Positions 47,996 through 59,630 of a stretch of 64,000 nucleotides of DNA are shown here, piece after piece. The DNA lies in the NCBI GenBank assembly GCA_948146395.1, contig OX411546.1, positions 23,476,449 to 23,540,448 on the forward strand, written 5' to 3'. The position numbers and the translations under genes were made by a program. Every line of letters begins with the position of its first letter. Position 1 is the first letter of the stretch. The stretch is from Fragum whitleyi (taxonomy: Eukaryota > Mollusca > Bivalvia > Cardiida > Cardiidae). Under the pieces are notes generated by a model. That model made no database searches, had not been told where the DNA came from, and saw nothing but the letters and a program-made list of their open reading frames with translations.

Positions 47996-48880
47996 AATCA
48001 TTCCAAAATTATTGATCTTGTCATTTCCACAATGTTCTTAACTGTAAATGTCCATCGAAGTAGAATTGTTTCGAAAAAGAATTTGGTTGGCTATAAAAAA
48101 TAGTATGAGTAAGTATAATTCGGTGGATGTATGGTAAACCATATAATATTGATGGGTGATGATGATTCTACTAGACATCTATATGTCTGACCCCACCATC
48201 TTGGTTCATAATCTCTATTGGTGAACTGCATGTGGTGGTTGTCCTAGCCATGAGAACTTGCCTTGGTGTTTGAGTGTGTAACTCCTGGTAAAATTACTTC
48301 CCTTTGACACATTTTCCAAAATCATTCATCTTGTCATTTCCACGATGTTCCTAACTGTAATTGTCCATTACAGTAGACTTGCTTCGAACAAGAATTCGGC
48401 TGGCTATAAAAAAATAGTATTAGTAAATATATTTCGGTGGGTGTAAGGTAAACCATATGATATTGATGGGTGATCATGATTATACCAGACATCTATAAGT
48501 CTGACCCCACCATCTTGGTTCATAAATTCTATTGGTGAACTGCATGTGGTGGTTGTCCTAGCCATGAGAATGTAGGTAGGTGTTTGAGTACATGGTCTCC
48601 TTAGAGTTACTTCCCTTGAATACATTTTCTTTGGTATGGACCATTACTCTGTCATTTCCATGGCTCAGTGTGAAGCAGTTGTAACTGCCTATAGTTTTAT
48701 AGGCAGTTACAACTGTTTCAGTCTGAGTCATCAATAAAATGAGTGTGTTTTATTTTTTTAACAAAATGCTTCCCCTCAAATGAGTTGATTTGACATTAAA
48801 AATATCGATACATGCTTCTGAAAGGTAATATTTGAGTACATTGTCTTCTAAGAGTTACTTCCCTTGAGTACATTTTCTTA
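47996..48880 (+). repeat. Tandem duplication of about 313 bp, 2.2 units
   Basis: ATCTTGTCATTTCCAC-ATGTTC recurs at 48014 and 48328, with GACCCCACCATCTTGGTTCA in both. A third piece (GAGTTACTTCCCTTGAGTAC) is at 48850, split off by an H1 hairpin. Confidence 0.75.
48659..48734. repeat. H1 hairpin MITE copy
   Basis: TGGCTCAGTGTGAAGCAGTT-GTAACTGCCTATA and its inverse; interrupts the 313-bp repeat. Confidence 0.8.
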
Positions 48881-49116
48881 AATGCAACCCAAAATTCCTA
48901 CTCGCAAAAATTTTCCAATTCATAGTGAGTTGGGTTTTTTTCCACCAAAGATCTTATCATTCTTTATTCTAAAAAAAATGAAGCCAGAGGGTCATTTTGA
49001 AGGTCAAGGTCAAATTCATGCATTAATTTGTACATTTTATGCATGGATGTCAATGTAGAATATTGTATGGATGTGACTCTCTGAATGAGAACAAGTGCTG
49101 GTTGATTTTGGTTTTT

Positions 49117-49160
49117 GCTCACCTGAGCACACCATGTTCAAGGGGAGCTTTTAGGGTCTC
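49117..49160 (+). mobile_element. Pearl-type 5' end, truncated
   Basis: GCTCACCTGAGCACACCATG-TTCAAGGGGAGC matches the 5' hairpin of pearl element 2, then stops; an M230 MITE and core-like sequence (49590-49740) follow. Confidence 0.5.
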
Positions 49161-49265
49161 TCAGGATCAATGGATATGTGTCAGTATGTTGACTGTGTCA
49201 TCAACAATCTTCTTCTCTCTCAAAGCAATGAGCCAATTTTAATCATCCTTTGTATAAATGAGTAA

Positions 49266-49498
49266 TTGTGTGTGACATTTCCAACAATTTGAAATTTTTG
49301 CGAGTTGCAAACATTGAGTAGCGTAGAAAGCCACATACTGTAAATATAAACTAACCTGATAGTCTACAGAAACTATGAGACCTCATCTATCTACTAAACG
49401 CATAGTGAGGACTCTTGTCAGACTGTGCGGATGCACAGGCTGGTCAGAGTCTTTGCTTTGCACACATTTGAAATTATTGGAAATATCTAACAGGCTCA
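49266..49498. mobile_element. M230 MITE copy
   Basis: GTGTGTGACATTTCCAACAA-TTTG to AAATTATTGGAAATATC..AGGCTC, TGTGCGGATGCACAGGCTGG centre. Confidence 0.7.
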
Positions 49499-49813
49499 AA
49501 AGTTACTTGGGTGAATCTTTTCAAAAGTATTTTGTGAATTTTTGGTGTGCAGAAAAACTAGTGTGTGATATTTGGCAGGGCTTATTTGAGACTTGGAGAA
49601 ATCCTATAATTCATATAAATATCTCTCCTAAATTACTGGACCTGGAGTTTCAACCAAACTTGGCATGATTTGTTTCTTGAATGACTTTTTGAAAACTTTA
49701 TGAATTTTTATACAAAAATGGGGTGAGCAGGGCGGGCTTTACAAACTTGGAGAAACCATGGAATAATTCTTTATTAAAGCTGCATTGATTCCTATATAAT
49801 ACATACTTAGTTT

Positions 49814-49922
49814 TTGTATGAAAAAAAATATCTAATGAGGTCCGGGGTATTGATAATTGTCAAGGTTCTGCAAAGAGAATTATCAATTCCCACAACCAAA
49901 TTAGATATTTTTTCATACAATA
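49814..49922. repeat. Hairpin repeat of about 108 bp
   Basis: TTGTATGAAAAAAAATATCT-AAT pairs with ATTAGATATTTTTTCATACA-A; inner GGTATTGATAATT pairs with AATTATCAATTCC. Confidence 0.7.
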
Positions 49923-50031
49923 CACCAAGTACATATTATATTTATCTTTTAAACTCTATTTGCCTTGTTTTCATCGATGTATCTAACAGAAATGCGAGTT
50001 TCTAAAATTAACCACATTATATTATTTTTTT

Positions 50032-50204
50032 ATGCCCCCGATAGGGAGGCATCATAAATTTGACTTGTCCGTCCGTCCGTCCGTCCGTCTGTCCGTCTGT
50101 CCGTCCGTCCGTCCGTCATTCCGTCCAAAAACTTTAACATTGGCCATAACTTCTAAATCAAAGCGGTGTCGGGGGCATTGTCATCTTACAGTGACAGCTC
50201 TTGT
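50032..50204 (+). mobile_element. Pearl-type element 6, core-less (173 bp)
   Basis: 5' hairpin ATGCCCCCGATAGGGAGGCA-T, CCGT tract (50068-50125), one fragment of unit-like sequence, TCGGGGGCAT at 50169-50178 (exact complement of 50032-50041), hairpin TGTCA..TGACA and CTCTTGT. All terminal parts are present but there is no tandem array. Confidence 0.75.
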
Positions 50205-50654
50205 CTAAAAATATTAATGTGATATTAAAAAAATCATATGAGATGTTAACACACGGATTTTTATATAGTTCATAAGATGAATTTTTTTTTCACCTAAATG
50301 AGAAAATGTTTCTGACAATATTGTGGTAACCTGATACCAGTACATTTTGATTCTGTTAAGTCTGGGCAGGAGATGTCAAAGTCTGTATACAGAATTCATG
50401 ATCTTATCTTACATGTGATTAAATTAAATAACCAGCCAAGATTCTTGGGTAGAAAAAACTCTGCAGGTTAATCCATCTACCAGACACCAAAATTTGGACT
50501 TGCCCAAAGAGTGTACAACCAACTATTAAAAGAGAATGAAATCTTAAATTATTTTGACATTTTTATCAATGTTTTATCAAGATCTTTCCTTAAAGGATGT
50601 GAAAAAGCATCATCATGCGCAAATGGGTTAACCTGAAAAGCTCATATTCACTAT
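50205..50654. other. nav intron DNA with nothing recognised
   Basis: No supported feature. Confidence 0.4.
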
Positions 50655-50732
50655 ATTGATGGCTCAGTATGAAACAGTTGTAACTGCCTATATGTTTATA
50701 GGCAGTTACAACTGTTTCACGCTGAGCCAGCG
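50655..50732. repeat. H1 hairpin MITE copy, well preserved
   Basis: TTGATGGCTCAGTATGAAAC-AGTTGTAACTGCCTATA and its near-exact inverse. Confidence 0.85.
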
Positions 50733-51066
50733 ATATATGTTATTCTGATAATCAATGAATCTTCTTGAACTATGGCTGTCATCCAAAAGCAAATGGTCTG
50801 GATTTCTTATTGTCCTTAAAGACCAATAGAGGTATGATAAATTCTATATGATTTTCAGCTTCAATGCTTGTTTTGGTCGTAAAATATTTCCATTTCTGGG
50901 CCATTAGATGATTCACCAGATATTAAATTTTGTATAGATGTAACATTTCATTTTTATGTTTCATACAAAATTTTGAAATGGGCAACAGAAACCATTGCCC
51001 AAATGCTGCTTACCCTAGGACCTCAGTGCTGTGGCTGGGACTCCAACCATCAACCTAAATATACTA

Positions 51067-51508
51067 CAGTCCATCTTGTTTGAGTTACCACTTGTATTAA
51101 GGGACCATTTTCAAAATCCCCTTCTTTAGATCAAAATACCTTAAAGGTAGATATCTTTGATCTAAAAGGTATTTTAAATGAATCTATGTTGTTAAAACTC
51201 AGTAGAATCATCTCAATAAGACAATTCTATTGAAGTTAACAACAAAAGGATTATTGAGAAATTTGCATTAACATACATATGGTACCGAAATTATGTTTCT
51301 AATGTGTGAGCAAAACATGTACTATGCAGCCATTTTCTCATGGTGTTTTCATTCATTGTTTGATTCTGCCTTGCAATATTTCATTTGGATCGTCTTTAGA
51401 AAACGATTCCAATGAGATAATGCATAGCAGAATCCCATATTTAGTTACTATTGTAGAAGCAACTTCAATTTTTGACTTACGCAAAATATGATCTTAAGAT
51501 GTATAGTA
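51067..51508. mobile_element. Tc1/mariner-type MITE, family B, copy 1
   Basis: TA then CAGTCCATCTTGTTTGAG; right end AAGATGTATAG-TA diverged. Interior AGAATCATCTCAATAAGAC-AATTCT corresponds to the central palindrome of the copy at 56511. Confidence 0.6.
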
Positions 51509-51652
51509 AAACAGGCCCCTGCTGTATAAAACCTTTGGGTGACAGTGTAGCCTAAGACCAGCCTGTCTGCTTTCCACTTGACTTAATCAAGTTTTTGGAA
51601 CACTTGAGCCAGTTTAGTGAAATGTTTAAAAGATAAACAATTTGTTTTGAAA

Positions 51653-51896
51653 TGAGTCTGTATGTGACATTTCCAACAATTTCACACCTGCGGGAGGTAC
51701 AAATGTTGAGTAGATTTGGCAAAGACACAATGCAATAATAATATATGCTGAATGTATGAAGACTAAGACCTTATCTATAGATATTTAACGCATGGTGAAG
51801 ATTCTGGTCGGACTGTGCAGCTACACAGGCTGGCCAGAAGCTTAAAATTTTGCTTTGGGCACATTTAAAATTGTTGGAAATGTCAAGCATAGGCTC
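51653..51896. mobile_element. M230 MITE copy
   Basis: GAGTCTGTATGTGACATTTC-CAAC to GTTGGAAATGTCAAGCATAG-GCTC. Confidence 0.75.
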
Positions 51897-53393
51897 AAAT
51901 GAAAGCTAAATTCAGCAGGATGAGAGTAAAGGTATTATTTAGTATGGTCGAAGGAATTGTTTGTTAGAGCAAGGAGTTGAGTGTCAAAACAAGCAACAGA
52001 CATAATTTATATGGCATCATGTAATTGAAATCAAAGATAACTAGATTTAAACCGTGCAATTAAAATACCAGAAAAATCTAGATCTTCTATGTTCTATTGC
52101 ATGTGAATATATAGTCTCTGTTCTATCACATTTTATAAATATAAGCAATAACTGTCTAAATAGAATATACCTAGTTCAGGATTGAATTAAATTAATATTT
52201 AAAAGTGTATAGCTTTTGAAGAAGGTTATTTTAAATGATCCCCAAAAGAGTTAATTATGATGTTAGCATCAACTGTCTATAAGAGTTATATAATGAAAAA
52301 ACATCTTCCTGTGTGTTTTCGAATGGAATTTACAGCTGTCAGAATGCATGCAAGTTTCTGGAATGCATTGTGAATGAGTGCGACTTCCAAGTGCTTTGTG
52401 TCGATCAAGATTTTGAGAGACATTTAGATAGGTTTCTTTACAAACGATTGTGAAAAGAACTTGAGTGATTTTGTGTTTGATGGATGGTTGATTGATTGTG
52501 CTCAACTTTATTGCAATTAATCAAATATATATCGGACATAAAGTATTCTATGTGATGAGTGACTAAGTGTGCCAGTGAGACACAAAATAACTGAAGTTTC
52601 ATATTAACGTAATTAAATGCTTATAAGGAAAATTAGTACTAGGTAAGTACCATGTTTCTAAACATTGAAAGCTCACTCCTAAATTACAGTTCTTGCCCTT
52701 ATGAGATCACTTAAAAAATAATATATATTTTGAAGATTATTTCCTTTTTATTTCCTCTAAACAATCATTAAATTGTTGTATATAGGAAATAATACTCAAA
52801 TTAGAGGGAAAGTTATATCTTTGTTGGACAGAATATTCGTATGAAAAATATGTCAAATAAGGGCTCTCTGTCTTTCCTTTGCATAATTCCTTAGAAAGCT
52901 TGTTACAAAAAGTATGGTGTACAATCAGCCAATGCTGCATTTATTCTTAAAATTCATCAAAATATGTCAAAAAGACTACAACACAATTATTGTCCAAAAG
53001 CCAAAATTAGGCAAAAAATTTAGATTGACTCTTTAAGCTTAAATTCACTAACTTTTAGTACCTTGTTTATTTACAGAGGATGTTTTTTTTAAGATCTGAA
53101 TGTTTCTACTCTACAGATCAAGTTAGACTGGCAGCCTTCTCTTCTCAATTCTGATTGCTAGTCTATGATCCAGTGTGAATGAAAACGTCGGGATTAATGA
53201 GTCATATATCAATGATATTACAGGAAACATTTTTTGAGAACATGCTTTGGATGCAGTTGCATGTATTATCTTATCTTTGCTGAGATATGAAACTGAGTTT
53301 AAATTGCTCGAGACTCCTGTATAATCTCAAAGATTTAACTGAATCTATTTCTAGATTCTGTTATGAAACTTGGCAATACTTGAAGAGCCCATA
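51897..53393. other. nav intron DNA with nothing recognised
   Basis: About 1.5 kb without repeat, exon or structure that I can support. Confidence 0.4.
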
Positions 53394-53470
53394 TGATGGC
53401 TTAGTGCGAAACAGTTATAACTGCCTATGAACATATAGGCAGTTACATCTGTTTTGCACCGAGCCATCAA
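53394..53470. repeat. H1 hairpin MITE copy
   Basis: TGATGGCTTAGTGCGAAACA-GTTATAACTGCCTAT and its inverse. Confidence 0.8.
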
Positions 53471-53904
53471 TATATAGATCATTTAGCTGCTCTTAATCTT
53501 GCTTTTCTTTGTGGAAAACTTGATTATTGAAAGAACAATTGACCTACAATTTTTAGCTTTGACTAGAAACATGCATCTCTCAGTAGACTTCAAAAATGTT
53601 TTTGACAGGATAAAAATTTGAATCCTTTCGATATTTCTATTGTTGTATAAGCAATCAGCACTACATCAATCAAGTCAAACTTTTCAAGGCCATAACTTCG
53701 ACAATCAAGGATTTTTTTTGCAACATAATTAAATAGTACAGCTGTACTCCCTCACTTAGGAAGATGCCAGTATTCAAAATATATGTCCTTGTATAAAAAA
53801 AATTGAGCTCTGCTTGGGTGTCAGAATATTGAATTGCAAAGTACATTATGACAACCTGCCTATTAGTTTCAAACAAATGTTTACTCAATCTAAGCAGCAG
53901 ACTT
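53471..53904. other. nav intron DNA with nothing recognised
   Basis: No supported feature. Confidence 0.4.
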
Positions 53905-54170
53905 CATAGTGCAGTTGATAGTGCAATTCAGACTCCCAATTCTACATGGGCAATCATGGGTTCAATCCCCCAGGCAGCATATCTCTTTTCTGTCATATGT
54001 CTCCAATCAAGGTGTTGTTAAGTGAAACACTTAAGTGGGATAGCAGCTTCAGGCTAGGAAAGGATGTAATGGTAGGCCTGGTACAGAAAACACCAGGAAT
54101 CCATTGTCATCCAGCTATCTAGATATGACTGAACAATTGTTAAAAGCAGCGTTGAACCCAATTCAAACCA
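53905..54170 (+). repeat. SINE-1 copy, diverged
   Basis: Head GTGCAGTTGATAGTGCAATT, B box GGGTTCAATCCCCC, GCAGCTTCAGGCTAGGAAAG and AACCCAATTCAAACC end. Confidence 0.7.
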
Positions 54171-54183
54171 GCAAATTATTTTC

Positions 54184-54530
54184 ATGGGTGTGGATTTCCA
54201 ATGCTCGACTTGTCTGACATGGGCAGGCAAGTATATTTTTCAAGACCACTTGTCCGTTGACAAGTAAAAACCAGGGCAAATCTCGAAATTCTATTTAATC
54301 GATCAAAGAAATTAATTGTTCTTATGTTTGTATCAAAGGTTAGAGAAATTGTTTTTAATGGAGAAAATGCTGGAACCCAGGATTTTCTGCTTTTAAAACA
54401 GAGTTTTCTGAAAATTTATTCATTCTCTCTTTCTGCAGACAAGTTCAGTTTGATCCCAGATAAGTAGAAAATCAACTTTTACTTGTCCAGGGACAATTGG
54501 AGAAAATGCCTATTTCCACACCCCTGATTT
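54184..54530. mobile_element. G1 MITE copy 2
   Basis: GGGTGTGGATTTCC to CCACACCCCTG, with ACTTGTCC/GACAAGT words and GCTGGAACCCAG as in 23529-23878, but inverted inside. Confidence 0.6.
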
Positions 54531-54982
54531 AAATGATATGATATGGAATTCATTCATTTGATGGTAACCAGACAAAGAACAGAATTGATGGTTGAGAATT
54601 TCAGGAAGGATTATTTATTTCTGGATTGTGTAATTCAAGTTTTTATAGAAAAAAAATATTGTAAATATGCAAAGTAAATAACTTAGATTTCAGAGATTTC
54701 AAAAGCAGATAAATACCTATCAAACAGGTTTCCACGGAATTTCATCGAAAAACAATCTCTGATCTTGATTATTTACGATTTGTCAGCAATGTTTGATGGG
54801 AGGTATGCTTTGGAAGAATTTTGTTCCAGTTGTTTAATTGTGTAATTTGTTATTAATTGCTAGAATGATTAGGAATGAGCTCCTCTCATTGAAGTTTATT
54901 TTGTCTAATTATAAACTTATCTTTATAACCTTCCTGATATTCTTTTGAATAAAAAGGTTTTGACTCAGCGAATTTTGATGTA

Positions 54983-55455
54983 ACAGACAGGCTAAAATCA
55001 AGGTGGCTCTTACAGACAGGCTTTGGTCTTGGTTGCTTTTTCAGACAGGTAATGGCCTTGGTTGATCTTGCACACAAGCTATAGTCTTGGTTGCTGTCAG
55101 AGACAGGCTATTGTCTAGGCTGCTCTTACAGACTATCTTGTTGGTTGATCTTGTACACAAGCTACAGGCGTGGTTGCTCTCAGAGACAGGCCATTGTCTT
55201 CACAGATTACTCTTACAGACTATGGTCTTGGTTCATTATATACACCAGCTATATTCTTGGTTGCTCTCACAGACGGACTATTGTCTAGGCTTCTCTTGCA
55301 TATAGGCTTTAGTCTAATGGTCGCTCTCAGAGACAAGCTATTTTCTTGAATGTCCTTACAGACAAGCTTTATAATTGGTTGCTCTTATAGATAGGCTGGT
55401 TGCTCAAACTAACAGGTAGGCTGGTTGCTCTAACAAACAGGATATAATCTTGGTA
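54983..55455 (+). repeat. 29-bp minisatellite, about 16 degenerate units
   Basis: Unit of the form ACAGACAGGCTATTGTCTTG-GTTGCTCTT, reading from ACAGACAGGCTAAAATC to AACAAACAGGATATAATC. Because 29 is not a multiple of three, overlapping frames at 55087-55305 arise from it. Confidence 0.85.
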
Positions 55456-55666
55456 AAGTACTATTTGTATAGATCATTCATAGGCAGGGGATTGGTTAAT
55501 GTCTGAATCCTTATTTCAGGCAAATATTATAATTTAGACACAAACTTTGCCTTAAATAAATTTAGATCTGTTCTAAGTAAATTGTTTTCTTTGGGAACAA
55601 CAGCTGCTCTAAAAATGTGCCTAGCTGTATCAAAAGAAGGTATTGTAATGTTTATGATTCCTGGAT

Positions 55667-55910
55667 GAGCCGGCATGTGACATTTTCAACACCTTGAATT
55701 GTTTGTGAGGTGCAGACACCAAGAAGCGTAGACAGTCTCCTACTGTAAATATATTCCTAGCCTGTAATAATACCTGATTGCCTTCAGATACTTTGAGACC
55801 TAATCTATCTACTAAATGCATAGTGAAGGCTCTGGTCAGACTGTGCCGATGCACAGGCTGGGCAGAGTCTTTGCCTTGCACATATTGTTGGTAATCTCAT
55901 GCACAGGCTC
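55667..55910. mobile_element. M230 MITE copy
   Basis: GAGCCGGCATGTGACATTTT-C to CTCATGCACAGGCTC, TGTGCCGATGCACAGGCTGG centre. Confidence 0.75.
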
Positions 55911-56261
55911 ATATATTTTTGATTAGTGCCACTATATTATCATAGATGGGTCAATGAATTATTGTTGTTACTAATGAAATTGGCACCAGAGTGTGGTCTG
56001 CTCTTTACAAGTGACCTTTAGTTTCTGGCATATTGATCCAATATATATATACTCAATTAGGTGGACTAATTAGCCAAGAAAATTAGATACTACTAGGCAT
56101 TATTACTTTGCCAGTGAACTGAATAAAATACCACTTCAACAGATTGGACAGAACTTGAGAAGATTGTGGCCTTAATTCTTCTCAAGTGTTATGGGAGACC
56201 ACTCTCACCACTGTCCTGCATTGCTTTGTAGGTTTAAATACAATGTCTGACTTCTGTGTCA

Positions 56262-56400
56262 AGGAAGATCCTCTTTGGGTCAGTGGTAGAGCATTGGACT
56301 TGAAAACCAAAATAATTGAATATTGTTGTCCGCATGGGTTGGAGGCTGGCTCTCAACTGATATTTTCAGCTATGCTTCGGTTGAGGACAGTTCATTTATA
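56262..56400 (+). repeat. tRNA-like SINE relic
   Basis: A-box-like GGTCAGTGGTAGAGCATTGG with no good B box, then unmatched sequence. Not a functional tRNA. Confidence 0.3.
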
Positions 56401-56510
56401 ACACCAAGTCAAACGTTTCAATAGGCTGCTACAGGTGGCTCTGATGAAATGCAGTGGTTGTACCATCTTTGCTAGCCAAGAGTTATACCCACTATGTGTA
56501 AGAATATGTA

Positions 56511-56881
56511 CAGTCAATCTTGCTCGAGCAATCCATGTCTATTAAGGGACCATGATTATTAAGCAACCTTTTTCAAAATCCCTTTTTAAAATCAAAATAT
56601 CTTAAAAGTATGTATTGTTTGTATAAAAATTATTGAAAATAAATCTGTATAAAAATTATTGAAAATAAATCCTATGTTGTTGAAACTCACCGGAATCGTC
56701 TCAATGAGACGATTTTATTGAGTTTTAACGTAGGGTTATTGAGAATTCAATAATTATATGCATAGTCAATGAAAAAGTATGCTAATCTTATTTGTAAACA
56801 AAACGTGTATCGTGTGGCCATTTTCTTGATGACCGCCTTTTTGATGGTCCCGTTAGTGGTCACTTAAATCAAGATTTACTG
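56511..56881. mobile_element. Tc1/mariner-type MITE, family B, copy 2
   Basis: TA-CAGTCAATCTTGCTC to CAAGATTTACTG-TA, a good inverted pair. Central palindrome AATCGTCTCAATGAGACGAT-T with GTTGAAACTC flanks. Confidence 0.75.
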
Positions 56882-57342
56882 TAGTTGGCATCACCCTTAG
56901 TATTACATCAGCAAGGATGTCATTGTAATAATGTGAGATTTAAATACAGGAAGCTACAGATAGGTGTTCCATAAATGATGTCATAACTGCAAAACTTTGT
57001 GAAAATGGCGTAAACCCCATGCTGTAAACCCCATGCTTACATAGAATCAATTGTTTCAATTTGTCTAAATGTACGAACAAAGGGTATTTGCTTTCAATAC
57101 TATTTACAATCAATTTTTGTCATTAATTTTGAATTAATATGTTTATCCATCTTCAACATCCCCTATTCATAGTCAATGATATTGCAAATCTAAAGGATTT
57201 ACAATATTTTTGGTCATGAATTGATGAACTTTGATATTGATACAATCTTAGTTTAAATTAATTTCAATCAATTGCTGTATAATTAGAGCCCTTTTAAATC
57301 TAAATGGGTCATATTGTAATGAATTTGCTTCTTTATTTTCAG

Positions 57343-57481
57343 GACTCTGAACTGAATGAGCTACGAGCCACAATTGAAGCCCTAAAGAGACAGAGTGGCC
57401 TGAGTCTGCAGGAGCCCCTTAGCAATGCAATCACCACCAACAGTGGGGGAGGTCGTCGACACACGACCCCGGGAGTGCTGG
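57343..57481 (+). CDS. nav: nav internal exon: coiled-coil end and linker (with alternative longer form)
   Basis: The acceptor TTATTTTCAG ends at 57342. The frame opens DSELNELRATIEALKRQ, continuing the coiled coil of the previous exon exactly as navigators do (EQK followed by an acidic D-[ST]-E-L). Two donors are possible. The nearer, GTAAGG at 57482, gives 139 bases; the farther, GTAAAA at 57548, gives 205 bases. Both leave one base over (phase 1), and in both cases the join with the next exon makes a GAT codon, so both products stay in frame and differ by 22 residues (GKDLNAHH... to ...PMPT, Gly/His-rich). The nearer donor is the stronger match to consensus. The sequence after the coiled coil is Ser/Thr/Gly-rich and probably disordered. 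Confidence 0.88.
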
Positions 57482-57633
57482 GTAAGGACTTGAATGCCCA
57501 TCACGGTCAAGGAGGCAAGGTGTTTCACACTCTGCCAATGCCCACTGGTAAAATCTTTTTCGGCTTTCCTCATAGTCTAACTGTCTTATCACTCCTTTAG
57601 AGTCTGTACTCCTTGTATGTTGATTCTTAAATT

Positions 57634-58116
57634 GAGACTGTGCCTGACATTTCCTACAAGTTAATGTGTACGAGATTGACAGATGCTGAGCAGCCTAGAC
57701 AGCCACATACAGGTGAAAATTGAAAAGCTTTCATTTTAAAAAAATAGATTATAATCATTGATATTTTTTAATTGAATGCATGCTCTTACATTTGACAAAA
57801 GTCAATGTGAAATGAGTCATTTGTCTCCCACCAAAGAACGTATGTTGAAGCAGGATGAAAAGCTTGTGGCTTGGATGTATTGTTGTGGTTGTACTGAAGG
57901 AAACCTTTGGTAGGTGCACCAGCATGGTGATATAGCTGTAATAATACTAAAAGTGGCAATAAACCCCTTACAAGCAAAAGCAAATTGAATGCACAAAGAA
58001 TCTGTCTACATAGTGCATGGTGAAGACTCTGGCTAGTCTGTGCAGATACAAATTAAGACTTGCCAGAGTCATTACTCTGTGCGCATATGAAAAAAGAAAA
58101 TGTCAAACACAGGCTC
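57634..58116. mobile_element. M230 MITE holding a SINE-1 remnant
   Basis: GAGACTGTGCCTGACATTTC to AAAATGTCAAACACAGGCTC. The insert at about 57815-57985 has SINE-1 words (ATTTGTCTCCCACCAA, TAGGTGCACCAGC, GATATAGCTG). Lies in nav intron 3. Confidence 0.6.
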
Positions 58117-59493
58117 TTAATTTTATTTCAAATAAACTGAATTTTTTTTTGACATTACAAACAACCATGGCTCAAAATCTCCTACATTATTTTAAAAGAA
58201 AGCAAGCCTTGTAGACTAAGATCATCCTGCACAAGCATGCAGTCTTATCTTAGTCTATAATGTCGTTCAAAAGTGTGTGCACAGCAGAAATATCCGTTGA
58301 TCTGTATGAGATGGATTAAAAGTTTTCTTACTGTTTCTCTCTGCTTTTGAATCTCTGTTACAAATTTGTTGAATTCAGATCTTTTGGGTAATTATAACAC
58401 TTTCTTCAAAGTGAATTTCAGATAGTTAAAGTTTTCACAAAGATTTTACTGTATATGCATGTTACTTTTATATAAAGAACATTACATTCTTGTCTTGAAA
58501 TTATAAAATTATATCAATTAAATAAATTTAAGTCAGTAATAAATAGTAAACTGACGATTGTTAACTACACACAAGGAGTATAGATATGTCACTTAGACTG
58601 GTAGTTTCTAGCATGTTTAAGATGAAATTAGTCTGGTACTCTGTCATCTAGTATTAGAACAATCACTACCTCACAAATTTATTATGCATTTCTCACATTA
58701 TTTATGCACCTTAACAAAAAAGGAAATACCTTACTAATGGCAATGACACTGGTGATACTCATTTAAAAATCCCTTCTAAGATAGTTATGGCCCATCTTTG
58801 GCCTTTTTTAAGCACAAGAACATTGTGTGCATGCTTACATGGCTGATTTGCATATCTGAATCTAAAATTTGGTATGTTGGTATGTTGTAAAAAGTAAAAA
58901 TTGAATTAAAAGAGGAAAAAATATGAAAATTATCATTCTATAGACTCCTTCTATAAATTTGACCTCTTGCATGATTTGTGGTAGACTGTTGTAATGTGAA
59001 TATATCACCACTTCTTACTCTTCTAGTTTTTCAATCTCATACAGTTGTTCCATTAATTTTTTGACAAGGAAATTTTATATTTATTCAATATCATTTATGA
59101 AAATAATATATGTTCTGTATATAAGTTCCTTAAAACCAACTTTGTAGGGTTTTCATTAATATATTAATTTTCCTTATTTATAAATAAGAAACAGAAGCAA
59201 TACAGTCTTTATATCATATTTATGAGAGATAAAACTTGTAAATCATTTATACCTTTTAAGACTTAGTATGTGTAATATATAAGGTAAAATTTTTAAAACA
59301 TTGCATGAAAATGATATTTTCAACTCTATTCATAACAAAAATCAAGCAGTCATTGTAAAAACTATTGTTAGTTATGCACAATTTTTTAAGCGCTGACCTC
59401 TCCAAATTACCTGCTTTAGATCATAAGGGAGCAGAAAATTAATGAATTTTCAATTTTGAATGGGATGTTCAAATTTTTTTCATTCCTTTGTAG
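58117..59493. other. nav intron 3 DNA with little recognised
   Basis: A weak T1-like hairpin (GACTAAGATCATCCTGC..GCAGTCTTATCTTAGTC) at 58213-58257; otherwise nothing. Confidence 0.4.
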
Positions 59494-59630
59494 ATGGTAA
59501 CCGTATAGCAAGACAGATATCCTCAGACTCCATGTCAAGTATCAATAGCATGTCCAGCGCATGTAGCTTTACGAGTCAACAATCTGGGGCCATGGATGAT
59601 GCTAACAAAAAGAAAAAGAAGAAAGGATGG
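59494..59630 (+). CDS. nav: nav internal exon: Ser-rich and poly-Lys segment
   Basis: Acceptor CCTTTGTAG ends at 59493; donor GTTAGT begins at 59631. The 137 bases enter with two bases of a split GAT codon and leave in phase 0. Translation carries GNRIARQISSDSMSSINSMS, a Ser-rich stretch, then a run of six Lys ending Gly-Trp. In vertebrate navigators the same order is found: RQ-x-SSDS-x-SS-x-NS, then poly-Lys and Trp, then LRSSF. The Lys run is a candidate nuclear-localisation or acidic-surface binding element. If the intron were retained, the frame would add six codons and stop at 59649-59651, giving a short form ending just after the Lys run. Confidence 0.9.
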
